A DNA stretch of 64,000 nt from assembly GCF_002356555.2 (NCBI RefSeq), contig NZ_AP017372.2:2524501-2588500 (forward strand), read 5' to 3'. The position numbers and the translations under genes are program-made. Below, in pieces: positions 44,006-53,842 of this stretch; within the stretch, counting starts at the first letter, position 1, and each line of letters starts with the position of its first letter. This DNA comes from Halorhodospira halochloris. GTDB taxonomy: Bacteria > Pseudomonadota > Gammaproteobacteria > Nitrococcales > Halorhodospiraceae. The notes under the pieces were generated by a model. The model saw only the letters and a list, made by a program, of their open reading frames with translations. It did no database searches and was not told the origin of the DNA.

Positions 44006-44590
44006 ATGACTGGAAAGCTGGCAACAGAAGAGAGCGCGTGCCTGGCGAATCACTTTTTGATCGCCATGCCCAATCTTGCTGACCCCAACTTTGCTCACAC
44101 AGTAACCCTGCTTTGCGAGCATAGCGCCGCTGGTGCAATGGGCTTAATAATCAACCGTCCAACTGAGGTCAAACTCTGTGACCTCTTTGAGCACCTGGAG
44201 CTGGAGGCGAGCGAAAACAGCCCCCGCGAACAGATTGTCTATGCCGGTGGCCCGGTCCAACGCGACCGGGGGTTTGTCATCCACCCACCCGATGACAACA
44301 ACTGGGATGCAACAGCCCGCATCTCGCCCGAGGTTGCCATCACTACCTCGCGCGATATCTTAGCCGCCTTGGCCCGTGGCGAAGGACCAGAACAGTCTCT
44401 GGTGGCTCTTGGTTACGCAGGTTGGGGGTCAGGTCAGCTCGAAGAGGAATTGGCGCAGAATGCTTGGCTATCGGGGCCAATTGATAGCAAAGTAATCTTC
44501 GAGACGGACACTTCTCGGCGCTGGTACGCAGCTGCGGCGAACATGGGAATAGACATCTCGCTCCTCTCCTCGGAGAGCGGGCATGCCTAA
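44006..44590 (+). CDS. yqgE: YqgE/AlgH family protein (UPF0301)
   Basis: This conserved cytoplasmic protein of about 194 residues has the family strings CLANHFLIAMPNLADPNFAH, GAMGLIINRPTEVKLCDLF and GWGSGQLEEELAQNAWL. Its biochemical role is not firmly known; it was linked to alginate regulation in Pseudomonas. It sits directly before ruvX, overlapping by 8 bases, the standard gammaproteobacterial order. The ATG at 44006 gives the usual length; a TTG 36 bases upstream is less likely. Confidence 0.88.
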   Translation: MTGKLATEESACLANHFLIAMPNLADPNFAHTVTLLCEHSAAGAMGLIINRPTEVKLCDLFEHLELEASENSPREQIVYAGGPVQRDRGFVIHPPDDNNWDATARISPEVAITTSRDILAALARGEGPEQSLVALGYAGWGSGQLEEELAQNAWLSGPIDSKVIFETDTSRRWYAAAANMGIDISLLSSESGHA

Positions 44591-45017
44591 TGAGCGCGAC
44601 CCTGATGGGGCTACAGTGCTTGGCTTTGATCCTGGCGAGAAGCACATTGGGGTGGCTGTAGGCGAGGCTCTCTTGGGGAGCGCCAAGCCTGTTGCCGTAC
44701 TCTCTGCTCAGCACGGCCAACCGGACTGGGGCAAGGTTAAAGACTTAATCGAGCAGTGGCAGCCTAGCTTGGCTGTCGTAGGAGTGCCTAAACACGCCGA
44801 CGACAGCGCGGCAACTAGCACGGCTGCGGCAGAGCGCTTCGCTAACCGCCTGCACGGTAGATTTGGGATAGTGGTTAAGACTATTGATGAGCGCCTATCA
44901 TCCCACGAGGCCGAGCAGAGGCTGCGGGCGCGCGGCCACAAATTCAACCTAAATAGCGTTCATAGCGAAGCAGCTGCGGTGATACTTGAAACCTATTTCG
45001 CACAAGGGGCGGCATGA
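44583..45017 (+). CDS. ruvX: RuvX/YqgF Holliday-junction-resolvase-like nuclease
   Basis: RuvX is an RNase H-fold protein implicated in 16S rRNA 5' end maturation. The 144-residue protein has the metal-binding motif VLGFDPGEKHIGVAVGE, VGVPKHADDSAA and TIDERLSSHEAEQRLRARG, and ends HSEAAAVILETYF. All are typical. It overlaps yqgE by 8 bases and pyrR by 4. Confidence 0.93.
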   Translation: MPNERDPDGATVLGFDPGEKHIGVAVGEALLGSAKPVAVLSAQHGQPDWGKVKDLIEQWQPSLAVVGVPKHADDSAATSTAAAERFANRLHGRFGIVVKTIDERLSSHEAEQRLRARGHKFNLNSVHSEAAAVILETYFAQGAA

Positions 45018-45526
45018 CTGAACCACAGTTAGAAGTCGGCGCATTGCTCGACTGCCTGACTGAGCAGGCAGAGCGTTTGCTCAACCACTATGGAGCAACC
45101 GAACCCATCCTGGTAGGCATTCATACCGGCGGCGTCTGGGTAGCTCGTGAGTTGCAGCGCAGACTGCAAACACCATCGCCTGTCGGCACTTTAGAAGTAG
45201 CCTTTCATCGTGACGACCACGCCACATCAGGCCTTAAAGCAGCGGTGCAGACCTCTGAAGTACCGGCTAGCGTGGATAACAGGGTGGTCCTGCTAATCGA
45301 CGATGTCATTCACACCGGCCGGACCAGTCGCGCTGCCCTTAACGCGCTCTTTGACTATGGCCGTCCAGCGCGAGTTCTCCTAGCAACTTTGGTCGACCGC
45401 AGCGGGCGGGAGTTACCAATCCAACCCGACATAGCCGCCACAACTCTGGAACTGCCAGCAGGGCACAGGCTCAGGTTACTAGGACCGGAGCCGCTGCGGC
45501 TGATTCGCGAACAGGAGGCGGCGTGA
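45014..45526 (+). CDS. pyrR: PyrR-type phosphoribosyltransferase
   Basis: PyrR proteins have uracil phosphoribosyltransferase activity and in some bacteria regulate pyr genes. The 170-residue protein has the PRPP-binding motif [19 protein letters not shown] near residue 96, [19 protein letters not shown] and [14 protein letters not shown]. It overlaps the next gene by 4 bases. In Pseudomonas the same pyrR-pyrB-pyrC' order is known. No attenuator was seen, so regulation cannot be inferred. Confidence 0.93.
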   Translation: MTEPQLEVGALLDCLTEQAERLLNHYGATEPILVGIHTGGVWVARELQRRLQTPSPVGTLEVAFHRDDHATSGLKAAVQTSEVPASVDNRVVLLIDDVIHTGRTSRAALNALFDYGRPARVLLATLVDRSGRELPIQPDIAATTLELPAGHRLRLLGPEPLRLIREQEAA

Positions 45527-46509
45527 GCTTACAGCTCGACTCTCAAGGCCGGCTGCGCCACCTATTGACCACCGAGGGTCTACCGCGGGAACTATTAACG
45601 CGCATATTGGATACCGCTGAGTCCTTTTCTGGAGTTATCGGCAAGTCAGTCAAAAAGGTTCCACTGCTGCGCGGCAGAACCATAATGAACCTTTTTTTTG
45701 AGCCTAGCACTCGAACCCGCACGACCTTTGAGTTAGCAGCCCAACGCCTCTCCGCCGATGTCCTCAACATCGATGTTGCTACCTCTTCGGCGAGCAAGGG
45801 GGAGAGCTTGCTCGACATGCTCCATAACCTCGAGGCCATGCAGTGTGATGCCTTTGTAGTGCGCCACGCCGACAGCGGTGCCGCGGAACTTATAGCTCGG
45901 CACGTCAGACCTGGTGTCGCCATAATAAATGCTGGCGATGGTCGCCATGCCCATCCCACCCAGGCACTTCTTGATGCCTTTACCATCCGCAGCGAAAAGG
46001 GCCCCCTGGAGCCTCTGACGATCGCCATAGTTGGCGACATACTCCACTCGCGAGTCGCCCGCTCCGAGGTGCACGCATTTCTCGGGCTAGGTGCCGGCGA
46101 AGTACGTCTTATCGCCCCACGTACCTTGTTGCCGCGTTGTTTTGACGGCCTGCCGGTGAAGGTCTTTGAGGATATGGATGCTGGGCTTGAAGGGGCTGAC
46201 GTAGTAATAATGCTCAGGCTGCAGCGTGAGCGCATGAGTGGCGCTTTGCTGCCCAGTGAGAGCGAGTTTTTCAAGCGCTACGGCTTGACCGAAAAGCGCC
46301 TTGAGCGCACTAGCCCACAAGCCATCGTCATGCACCCAGGGCCAGTAAACCGCGGAGTAGAGCTCGACCCCAGAGTCGCCGATGGGCCGCGCTCGGTCAT
46401 CCTGCGCCAGGTAACCAATGGTATAGCAGTACGCATGGCGGTTATGTCCATGGTGATCGGGGGACACAGTGATGAGGCTGCCATAAGGAACGAGGAGGTA
46501 AGCAGTTGA
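45523..46509 (+). CDS. pyrB: Aspartate carbamoyltransferase catalytic subunit
   Basis: PyrB makes carbamoyl-aspartate in pyrimidine synthesis. The 328-residue protein starts with GTG overlapping the pyrR stop. It has the carbamoyl-phosphate motif [19 protein letters not shown], the [12 protein letters not shown] loop, [12 protein letters not shown] and [18 protein letters not shown]. The next gene encodes a dihydroorotase-like partner, so this is likely the Pseudomonas-type PyrB-PyrC' dodecamer. No pyrI is present. Confidence 0.96.
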   Translation: MSLQLDSQGRLRHLLTTEGLPRELLTRILDTAESFSGVIGKSVKKVPLLRGRTIMNLFFEPSTRTRTTFELAAQRLSADVLNIDVATSSASKGESLLDMLHNLEAMQCDAFVVRHADSGAAELIARHVRPGVAIINAGDGRHAHPTQALLDAFTIRSEKGPLEPLTIAIVGDILHSRVARSEVHAFLGLGAGEVRLIAPRTLLPRCFDGLPVKVFEDMDAGLEGADVVIMLRLQRERMSGALLPSESEFFKRYGLTEKRLERTSPQAIVMHPGPVNRGVELDPRVADGPRSVILRQVTNGIAVRMAVMSMVIGGHSDEAAIRNEEVSS

Positions 46510-47792
46510 GCCGGCTACGCATAACCGGTGGAACCATTGTCGATCCGGCCGCCAACTTGGAACAGCCAAGCGACCTCTATGTCGCCGACGGCATAGTCCT
46601 TGCCCATGGTGATGCACCTGACGGCTTCTCTGCTGACCAGGTTATCGATGCCACCGGCAAGCTAGTCGCTCCCGGCTTGGTTGACATTGCTGCTCGGCTG
46701 CGCGAACCGGGCAGTACCAGCAAGGGTGGTATAATCTCGGAGTCGCAAGCCGCTGCCGCAGGGGGCATTACGACCTTGCTTCAGCCTCCGGACACTCAGC
46801 CCATAACGGATACCCCTTCGGTGGTTGAACTTATCCATAGCCGCTGCAATGAAGCAGCCGCGACCCGAATCCTACCAGTTGGCGCTCTGACCAAGGGGTT
46901 AAAAGGCGAGCAGCTAAGTGAAATGGCGGCTCTGCGCGATGCTGGCTGCCCCGCCCTGGCAGATGGCGGTCGACCGCTGCACAACACTTTGGTGCTACAA
47001 AGGGCGCTGGACTACGCAGCAACCTTCGCTATACCGGTAATGCTAACCCCTGAAGACCCCTATCTCGCAGCCGGTGGGGCCACACATGAAGGCGCCATTG
47101 CTAATCGCCTCGGCCTAGCCGGACAATCGACAGCCACCGAGACAGCGGCCTTAGGACGGCTTATTGCTATAGCCGAGGAGCGTGGAGTGGCAATCCATGT
47201 CGGCCGCCTATCTAGCGCCCGGGGGGCGGAAATGGTAGCTGCTGCGCAACAAAGGGGATTGCCTATCACCGCCGATACCGCCATCCACCAGCTCTACCTC
47301 ACAGAGCACGACTGCGCTGGGTATAACAGTCTCGCCCATACCTGCCCGCCGGCGCGCACCACCGGCGACCGAGAGGTTTTACGCCAGCTGGTCTCGACCG
47401 GGGTAATCGGCTGCCTGTGCTCAGATCACCAGCCCCATGATCCTGACGCCAAGGCCGGCACCTTCGATGCTTGCGAACCGGGCATTAGCAGTCTTGATAC
47501 ATTCTTGGCCCTCACCCTCCGTCTTGTAGATGAGGGATTGCTAACTCTTAAGCAGGCATTCGAGCGTATCACCAGCGGACCAGCTAAAGCCCTCGGCCTT
47601 AACGTGGGCTCGCTGCAGATGGGATCGCCTGCGGACATCTGCATTATCGATCCTAAACTGGCCTGGCAAATTAAGCCTGAGACCATGCACAGCCGCGGCA
47701 AAAATACCCCTTTTGCGAACTGGGAGTTAACTGGCGCCGCTACAACAACCATCGTCGACGGGCGCGTTGTATATCGGCGCCCTAGCGACTAG
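46506..47792 (+). CDS. PyrC', catalytically dead dihydroorotase-like subunit
   Basis: The 428-residue protein has a dihydroorotase fold, with [20 protein letters not shown] and [15 protein letters not shown]. The metal-binding HxH (normally DLHVHLREPG) reads [10 protein letters not shown], so both histidines are replaced (A62 and R64). It should therefore not catalyse dihydroorotate formation. In Pseudomonas, PyrC' of this kind is a structural partner required by PyrB. The TTG start overlaps the pyrB stop (TTGA), consistent with coupled translation. An active PyrC must be elsewhere. Confidence 0.92.
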   Translation: MSRLRITGGTIVDPAANLEQPSDLYVADGIVLAHGDAPDGFSADQVIDATGKLVAPGLVDIAARLREPGSTSKGGIISESQAAAAGGITTLLQPPDTQPITDTPSVVELIHSRCNEAAATRILPVGALTKGLKGEQLSEMAALRDAGCPALADGGRPLHNTLVLQRALDYAATFAIPVMLTPEDPYLAAGGATHEGAIANRLGLAGQSTATETAALGRLIAIAEERGVAIHVGRLSSARGAEMVAAAQQRGLPITADTAIHQLYLTEHDCAGYNSLAHTCPPARTTGDREVLRQLVSTGVIGCLCSDHQPHDPDAKAGTFDACEPGISSLDTFLALTLRLVDEGLLTLKQAFERITSGPAKALGLNVGSLQMGSPADICIIDPKLAWQIKPETMHSRGKNTPFANWELTGAATTTIVDGRVVYRRPSD

Positions 47793-47840
47793 GTCAAATA
47801 TATTTTGGACTTATAAGGCAATTGAAAGCCGGAGGTAGCC

Positions 47841-48698
47841 TTGAGCGATTCCCCTTATGTTATTGATATAACGGCAGACAATTTCAAAGAGCAGGCCATT
47901 GATGCATCTTTGCAACAACCTGTTCTGCTCTACTTTTGGGCCCAATGGTGCGAGCCTTGCAAATCGCTTGGCCCGACATTAGAAAAATTAGCCGATGAGT
48001 TCCGCGGCGGCTTCCGAGTTGCCAAAGTAGACTGCGATCAGGAACAGCAACTCGCCATGCAAGTTGGGGTACAGAGTCTGCCCACAGCACTATTGATCAA
48101 GGACGGTCAGCCGGTGGATCAATTTATGGGTGCAGTGCCTGAAGGTGAACTGCGTAAGTGGCTAGAGCAATACGTTGAAGCGCCGGCCGCCGACCCTATG
48201 GAACAAGCCAAGGAGTTATTGGCTGCCGGCAGATCTGCAGAGGCGCTGCCCTATTTGCGCCAAGCCCACCAGCAGCGTCAGGATGTTGACAGCACCCTGG
48301 AGCTTGCCAAAGCACTGATGCACAGTGGCGAAACAGAGGAAGCGTTCCAGTTAGTAGATGGACTCTCCCCCAACGATCTCCAGGACGCCCGCGCCCAGGC
48401 GATCCTAAAACGCAAAGAGCTAGCCGAACAGGTTAAGGATTTACCTCCCCTAGAGGAATTGGAAAAGCAAGTAGCCGAAAGCCCGGGTAACCACTTGGCC
48501 AAGATCAACCTGGCTATGCGGCTGGTCGTTGCAGGCGGTGAAGTTGAGGCACTTGAGCACTTGCTAGAGGTTTTGCAGCAGGGCGGAGATCATAAAGAGG
48601 ATGCCCATCAGGCAATGCTCAAGGTACTAGCTATACTCGGGCCTGAGCACCCAGAGGCTCGTCGCTACCGGCAGAGACTTTTTCAACTTTTGCACTGA
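47841..48698 (+). CDS. cnoX: Thioredoxin-TPR co-chaperone, CnoX/YbbN-like
   Basis: The 285-residue protein has an N-terminal thioredoxin domain with redox motif WAQWCEPCKSLGPTLEKLA and cis-Pro SLPTALLI, then tetratricopeptide-like helices (residues about 120-285). CnoX holds unfolded proteins under oxidative chlorine stress and passes them to GroEL. The canonical CxxC is intact here, unlike E. coli CnoX. The start is TTG, supported by GGAGG 7 bases upstream. Confidence 0.9.
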   Translation: MSDSPYVIDITADNFKEQAIDASLQQPVLLYFWAQWCEPCKSLGPTLEKLADEFRGGFRVAKVDCDQEQQLAMQVGVQSLPTALLIKDGQPVDQFMGAVPEGELRKWLEQYVEAPAADPMEQAKELLAAGRSAEALPYLRQAHQQRQDVDSTLELAKALMHSGETEEAFQLVDGLSPNDLQDARAQAILKRKELAEQVKDLPPLEELEKQVAESPGNHLAKINLAMRLVVAGGEVEALEHLLEVLQQGGDHKEDAHQAMLKVLAILGPEHPEARRYRQRLFQLLH

Positions 48699-48770
48699 TA
48701 GCGGCAGCTTATAACAGCTACTCACGCAGCAGCCCGAAACACGAGTAGTTATAGCTAGCAGTGATAGCTG

Positions 48771-48800
48771 GAAACCGCCGCGAGGATGCTAGGCGGTTTC
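48771..48800. terminator. Convergent hairpin at the 3' end of cnoX and the transglycosylase
   Basis: GAAACCGCC and GGCGGTTTC form a perfect 9-bp stem with a 12-base loop. The right arm is inside the last codons of the transglycosylase gene. It could serve both convergent transcripts, though there is no T-run. Confidence 0.5.
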
Positions 48801-49565
48801 AAGCCTCATATTGCTGCGCTCAAGCACCCTATGGATAAAAGCCCTGGTTTCATAGGGGGCGCGCCGATTAAGCAGCCAGCGCAGATCATTCAGGTTGTTC
48901 ATGTGTGGATTTGAGGTGATATGGCGATACACATTGCCGGGGCCCCAGTTATATGCAGCCAAGGCTAGCCAGAGCGCCATCGGCTCTCCGTAACTTGAGT
49001 AGCGCTCCCGCAAATGAGCCAGATAGTGGCTACCCAACAAGACATTTACCTGGGGGTCGAGCAGATCCTCGTGATTGATGTCGGCTATATCTCTCTCAGC
49101 AAAACGTTTCGCCCATTCAGACTTGTGGCCGGACATTCGGCTAGCAGTATCTACTGCTGCAACCGGCCTAACCTGCATCAATCCTACAGCCCCAGCGGAA
49201 CTAACAACGCTGGGGCGGAAATCGCTTTCGGTGCGCACTACAGCTCGAATAAGGTCTATATCTAGTCCAGTCGACTCCGCTGCCTCGGCAATTATCTCCT
49301 CAAGCCGCTGCATGGAGATAACTCGATTTGAGTCGACCCGCAGAGCGGGATCGGCATCATCCCCTGCTGTCAGGATTTCGATAACAGCCGGGGTTGCCTG
49401 TGGCATTGATGCTGCGTCCTGCAGCTGCTCATCCACCCCTTGCTCCCAAGCAGCTCCCTTGATTTGCGCGGGAAGATGCGCGGGCCAAGCCTCGTTATGG
49501 TGCACCACAACCACAACCGCCACCAAGCTTGCCACCGACCACGCAGCGCTTAAAAGTACCCGCAT
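48789..49565 (-). CDS. Lytic transglycosylase, SLT domain
   Basis: The 258-residue protein has an N-terminal membrane anchor or signal (LLSAAWSVASLVAVVVVV) and a C-terminal SLT domain. The catalytic glutamate is in AVVRTESDFRPSVVS, followed by AVGLMQVRP, NVLLGSHYLAHLRERY and LALAAYNWGPGNVYRHI. It cleaves peptidoglycan glycan strands with anhydro-muramic products. It is divergent from yggS and convergent with cnoX. Confidence 0.92.
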   Translation of the reverse strand: MRVLLSAAWSVASLVAVVVVVHHNEAWPAHLPAQIKGAAWEQGVDEQLQDAASMPQATPAVIEILTAGDDADPALRVDSNRVISMQRLEEIIAEAAESTGLDIDLIRAVVRTESDFRPSVVSSAGAVGLMQVRPVAAVDTASRMSGHKSEWAKRFAERDIADINHEDLLDPQVNVLLGSHYLAHLRERYSSYGEPMALWLALAAYNWGPGNVYRHITSNPHMNNLNDLRWLLNRRAPYETRAFIHRVLERSNMRLETA

Positions 49566-49718
49566 ACACTCTACCTGTACCCTTGCACACCAAAAACAAC
49601 CATAATCTTAGCACGGAATTTCGGGGTTCGCAGCCATAGCAATCTGCTTGAGGGCGATTCGACGCAACGCGTCTTAACTCGTATTATTATCCGTACTAAG
49701 CTCTCAGGATGTGATGCA

Positions 49719-50417
49719 ATGAATGCCCCCAACCCAGACATAGCAACCAACCTTGAGAGGGTAATCGAACGTATCCGCTCCGCGGAAGTGGCATACGGTC
49801 GTACACCCAACAGCGTCAGTTTGCTGGCAGTAAGCAAAAGGCAACCCGTTGAGGCAATACGGGCAGCCTATCAAGCCGGCCAACTAGCCTTCGGCGAGAA
49901 TTACCTGCAAGAGGCAGCAGAAAAACAATCAACATTTGCCAGCAGCGATATCGAGTGGCACTTGGTCGGCAGCCTACAGTCGAATAAAACCCGAGCGGCC
50001 GCCACAACCTTCGACTGGGTGCACACCATCGACCGAGCCAAAATAGCTCAGCGCCTTAGCGATCAACGCCCTGACGCCTTACCGCCAATTAATATATGTC
50101 TACAGGTGAACATTAGCGAAGAAACCCAGAAAGCTGGCTGTTCACCTGAGGAAGTCTTACCACTTGCAGCCGCGACGGCCGATTTGCCTGGGGTACGTCT
50201 GCGCGGCCTGATGGCTATACCTGAGCCAAGCACTGATTGCACTGAGCAGCGCCGCTCATTTGCCAAGCTGCGCAAGCTTTATGAGCAGCTTCAGGATGAA
50301 GGGTTTAGAATGGACACCCTATCCATGGGTATGTCGCTCGATCTTGATGCGGCAATCGCCGAGGGAGCTAATTATGTCCGTGTCGGCACTGCAATCTTCG
50401 GGCCACGCAACAATTGA
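49719..50417 (+). CDS. yggS: PLP homeostasis protein (YggS/PLPBP)
   Basis: This cytoplasmic PLP-binding protein, related to alanine racemase, buffers free PLP. The 232-residue protein has the PLP lysine in LLAVSKRQPVEAIRAAY, then FGENYLQEAAEK, WHLVGSLQSNKTRAA and LSMGMSLDLDAAIAEGANYV. It is followed by proC (13 bp) and yggT (overlapping), the conserved cluster in gammaproteobacteria. Confidence 0.96.
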   Translation: MNAPNPDIATNLERVIERIRSAEVAYGRTPNSVSLLAVSKRQPVEAIRAAYQAGQLAFGENYLQEAAEKQSTFASSDIEWHLVGSLQSNKTRAAATTFDWVHTIDRAKIAQRLSDQRPDALPPINICLQVNISEETQKAGCSPEEVLPLAAATADLPGVRLRGLMAIPEPSTDCTEQRRSFAKLRKLYEQLQDEGFRMDTLSMGMSLDLDAAIAEGANYVRVGTAIFGPRNN

Positions 50418-50430
50418 CAGGAGGTAGAGT

Positions 50431-51261
50431 ATGCCCAGCAACGCTCAATTAGCCTTTATTGGCGGCGGCAATATGGCCCGCTCGCTGATCGGCGGTCTTT
50501 TAGCAGATGGCTACCCGAGCGATCAGATCCGCATCGCCGAACCTAACGCAGAGCGCCGGGACATGCTAGCCAGTGAACTGGGTATTGTTCCCTCCGCGAG
50601 CAACACCGATGCCGCCACTGATGCAGCGGCGGTTATCCTGGCTGTCAAGCCACCAATAGTGCGTAGCGTTGCTGAAGAACTCAGTGGATTGATACACAAG
50701 CAGCAGTCACTGACCATTTCAGTTGCTGCCGGTGTGCGCATGCAGGACATAGAGCGCTGGCTAGGTGAAGGCGTTGCAGTGGTTCGCACTATGCCCAATA
50801 CACCATCTTTAGTGCGCAGCGGAGCCACGGCGCTACTCGCCAACGCCCAAGTCAATAAAGCTCAACAAGATCTCGCCGAATCGCTAATGCGCGCTGTCGG
50901 CCAAACTCTGTGGCTTGACGTTGAAGAGGATATGGATATCGTTACAGCAACCTCCGGTAGTGGACCTGCTTACTTCTTTCTGCTCATGGAGGCATTGGAA
51001 GATGCAGCGGCAGAACAGGGGCTTGATCGCGAGCGGGCGCGTCTATTGGTCCTGGAAACCGCTACTGGGGCAGCAAGAATGGCATTGGAATCAGAGGACT
51101 CACCTGGCCAATTGCGTCAACGTGTCACCTCGCCTGGAGGCACTACCGAAAGCGCCCTAAACGTACTCAATGATCACGATTTTCACACAGCGATAGGCAA
51201 GGCCGTAAAAGCGGCCGCAGACCGCGCTGAAGAGTTAGGCAACCTGCTTGGGGAACAATAA
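50431..51261 (+). CDS. proC: Pyrroline-5-carboxylate reductase
   Basis: ProC reduces pyrroline-5-carboxylate to proline. The 276-residue protein has the NADPH motif LAFIGGGNMARSLIGGLL, RTMPNTPSLVRSGATALLA and the signature ATSGSGPAYFFLLMEAL, with VTSPGGTTESAL near the C terminus. AGGAGG lies 8 bases upstream. It overlaps yggT by one base. Proline may also matter as a compatible solute in a halophile. Confidence 0.97.
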   Translation: MPSNAQLAFIGGGNMARSLIGGLLADGYPSDQIRIAEPNAERRDMLASELGIVPSASNTDAATDAAAVILAVKPPIVRSVAEELSGLIHKQQSLTISVAAGVRMQDIERWLGEGVAVVRTMPNTPSLVRSGATALLANAQVNKAQQDLAESLMRAVGQTLWLDVEEDMDIVTATSGSGPAYFFLLMEALEDAAAEQGLDRERARLLVLETATGAARMALESEDSPGQLRQRVTSPGGTTESALNVLNDHDFHTAIGKAVKAAADRAEELGNLLGEQ

Positions 51262-51839
51262 TGGGATCGAGTTACTTTACTGACCCACTGATCTTTCTTA
51301 TCGGCACCGCCTTCTATCTATACATATTGGCGGTGATGCTGCGTTTCTTGTTACAAGCGGTAAGAGCGGACTTTTTCAATCCGATATCGCAGTTTCTAGT
51401 CCGCGCCACGTCCCCGACACTTAACCCACTGCGGCGGGTTATCCCCTCGGTGTACGGCATTGACCTTGCTGCCATTGTGCTAATGCTAGCGTTACAGGTG
51501 GCAGCTATCTCCATAGTCTCCTGGCTCTATTTTGGCCAGCAGCCGGCCATGATGCCTTTGTTGCTGGAATCGATTAGCCGAATACTAGGGCTGCTACTAA
51601 ACTTATATACAATTCTTATTCTTGTTGGGGTCATCATAAGCTGGGTCAACCCAACCGCGAGCCATCCAGGCCTCAACCTCCTTTATCAATTAACCAACCC
51701 AGTGCTGCGCCCTATACGTTCACTGCTGCCGGACATGGGGGGACTTGATTTGTCGCCACTAGTGGCGCTTATCCTTATCCATGTAGCCCGGATGATGTTG
51801 GTATACCCGCTGCGCGGCCAAGTGCCTGTTCCTATCTAG
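51261..51839 (+). CDS. yggT: YggT family membrane protein
   Basis: The 192-residue inner-membrane protein has two YggT repeats, each with two hydrophobic segments. The first ends with RFLLQAVRADFFNPISQFLV and the second with NPTASHPGLNLLYQLTNPVL. The latter is the family hallmark. Its exact role is uncertain, with links to cell division and osmotic stress. It overlaps proC by one base. Confidence 0.92.
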   Translation: MGSSYFTDPLIFLIGTAFYLYILAVMLRFLLQAVRADFFNPISQFLVRATSPTLNPLRRVIPSVYGIDLAAIVLMLALQVAAISIVSWLYFGQQPAMMPLLLESISRILGLLLNLYTILILVGVIISWVNPTASHPGLNLLYQLTNPVLRPIRSLLPDMGGLDLSPLVALILIHVARMMLVYPLRGQVPVPI

Positions 51840-51977
51840 GCAACGAAAAGGGCATTTTGCAAACCCGTCGGGCTATCTGGCTGGCCTGGCGGGTATCTTA
51901 ATCCATCTGACGGCTTGTCCTGCCACGCCTAGGCTCGATAAACTGCAACGCTTGTGTCCGCGAGTTATTATTTGTCT

Positions 51978-53126
51978 ATGGTCAGAAGCCCGCCGATCGA
52001 TTCCGTAGGTCTTGTTACTCAGCACAAAGCGGTGTTCGAAGAGCCGCTCGCCCTCGACTGCGGTCGCGAGCTACCCCGCTATGAGTTGGTTTACGAGACA
52101 TACGGTGAACTAAACCGTGATGCCAGCAACGCCATCCTGGTCTGTCACGCACTGTCCGGCAACCACCACGCGGCCGGCTACCATTCAGAGCATGACCGCA
52201 AGCCAGGTTGGTGGGAGACATGCATTGGCCCCGGCAAACCCCTCGACACCAACCGCTTCTTCGTAGTCTGCAGCAACAACCTTGGCGGCTGCCACGGCTC
52301 GACCGGGCCAGCGAGCATCAATCCGCACACTAATAAGCCGTATGGCGACCAATTCCCGGTAGTTACCGTCCGCGACTGGGTGCGAAGCCAAGCAAGCCTT
52401 GCTGACCAACTCGGCATCAAGCAGTGGGCAGCAGTGGCAGGCGGCAGCCTCGGCGGCATGCAGGCACTGCAATGGGCCATAGATCACCCCGAGCGCTTGC
52501 GTCACGCTATCGTTATCGCAGCGGCTCCGCGCTTATCGGCGCAGAATATCGGCTTCAACGAGGTCGCCCGACAAGCTATTATGGGTGATCCCGAATTCCA
52601 CGGTGGGCGCTATTACGATTACGGTGTATCGCCACGGCGTGGCTTGGCTGTGGCGAGGATGCTCGGCCATATCACCTACCTCTCCGACGATGCGATGCGG
52701 GCCAAGTTTGGCCGTGATCTGCGCGGCAGCATGAGTTTCGATTTTGATGAAGTCGATTTTGAGGTCGAGAGCTATCTCCGTTATCAAGGGCAACGCTTCG
52801 TTCAGGACTTTGATGCCAATACTTACCTGCTCATGACCAAGGCCCTCGACTACTTTGATCCCGCCGCAGAGCACAGTGATGACTTTTCCGCTGCAATTGA
52901 GCCGATACAATGTTCCACATTGCTGCTGTCATTCTCTAGCGACTGGCGATTTGCCCCTTCCCGCTCCCGCGAGATACTCCGCGCCCTGTTGCAGAAAGAG
53001 AAACCCGTGAGCTACATGGAGATAGAGGCCACCCAAGGTCACGATGCCTTCTTGATGCCGATCCCCAGATACCTTGAGGCCTTTTCTGCCTACATGGGTA
53101 ATGTTGCCCGGGAGGTAGAGATATGA
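51978..53126 (+). CDS. metX: Homoserine O-acyltransferase
   Basis: MetX activates homoserine with acetyl-CoA or succinyl-CoA for methionine synthesis. The 382-residue alpha/beta-hydrolase has the oxyanion motif [14 protein letters not shown], the catalytic serine in [17 protein letters not shown], aspartate in [14 protein letters not shown] and histidine in [11 protein letters not shown]. The ATG at 51978 is preferred to a GTG 24 bases upstream because [16 protein letters not shown] then lies at the usual distance. It overlaps metW by 4 bases. Gammaproteobacterial MetX paired with MetW often uses succinyl-CoA. Confidence 0.94.
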   Translation: MVRSPPIDSVGLVTQHKAVFEEPLALDCGRELPRYELVYETYGELNRDASNAILVCHALSGNHHAAGYHSEHDRKPGWWETCIGPGKPLDTNRFFVVCSNNLGGCHGSTGPASINPHTNKPYGDQFPVVTVRDWVRSQASLADQLGIKQWAAVAGGSLGGMQALQWAIDHPERLRHAIVIAAAPRLSAQNIGFNEVARQAIMGDPEFHGGRYYDYGVSPRRGLAVARMLGHITYLSDDAMRAKFGRDLRGSMSFDFDEVDFEVESYLRYQGQRFVQDFDANTYLLMTKALDYFDPAAEHSDDFSAAIEPIQCSTLLLSFSSDWRFAPSRSREILRALLQKEKPVSYMEIEATQGHDAFLMPIPRYLEAFSAYMGNVAREVEI

Positions 53127-53737
53127 ATCCGCTCCGGCGAGAGCTAGAGATAGTTGCCGATTGGATAGAACCCGGCTCGCGAGTCCTCGATCTGGGCTGT
53201 GGGGACGGAACACTGCTGCAGTATCTAGTGCAACGTAAAGGAGTGACCGCTTACGGCCTGGAAATCGATCCACGCAAGGTTACCAGGTGCATGGATCGCG
53301 GCGTTAACGTGGTACGCGCCGACTTAGACGAAGGTTTGGCGGATTTTCACCGCGATAGCTTCGATCATGTGATCATGAGTCAGACCATCCAAGCTGTTCG
53401 CTACCCCGACAAACTGCTTGAAGACCTGCTTCGGGTCGGCCGCCACGGCATAGTCACCTTCCCCAACATCGGCTACTGGCGGCTGCGCATGCAGTTGCTC
53501 TTGCGTGGCCGAATGCCGCGCAGCCCGGCTCTACCTAATGCTTGGTATAACTCGCCCAATATCCATCTATGCACACTCCGTGACTTCGAACGCTTGTGTT
53601 CGAGCATGGGGATAGAGATTCTCGAGCGTCGCACACTGGATCGCGCCCACCGATCCAACCCGCTGCTCAATCTCTCACCTAATCTCCTCGCCGAGGTGGC
53701 GATTTACCGTTTCGTACGTGGCAGCCAGTCGCGATAA
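53123..53737 (+). CDS. metW: MetW methyltransferase-like protein
   Basis: The 204-residue protein has a Rossmann methyltransferase fold with the SAM motif [18 protein letters not shown], followed by [20 protein letters not shown] and [20 protein letters not shown], typical of MetW. MetW partners with MetX and is required for its activity in some bacteria. The overlap with metX supports that role. Confidence 0.94.
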   Translation: MNPLRRELEIVADWIEPGSRVLDLGCGDGTLLQYLVQRKGVTAYGLEIDPRKVTRCMDRGVNVVRADLDEGLADFHRDSFDHVIMSQTIQAVRYPDKLLEDLLRVGRHGIVTFPNIGYWRLRMQLLLRGRMPRSPALPNAWYNSPNIHLCTLRDFERLCSSMGIEILERRTLDRAHRSNPLLNLSPNLLAEVAIYRFVRGSQSR

Positions 53738-53842
53738 AATCGAACCAGTTGCCAACATTCAAGTTGCGCGTATCACTGTAATCGCAGCAAAATCGACTTA
53801 ACCAGACTTGGGGTCGACCTACTTTACCAACCGGAGCCGTCT

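Noticed and set aside
51840-51977. S-adenosylmethionine riboswitch upstream of metX
   Set aside because: The 138-bp gap shows no recognisable conserved riboswitch core.
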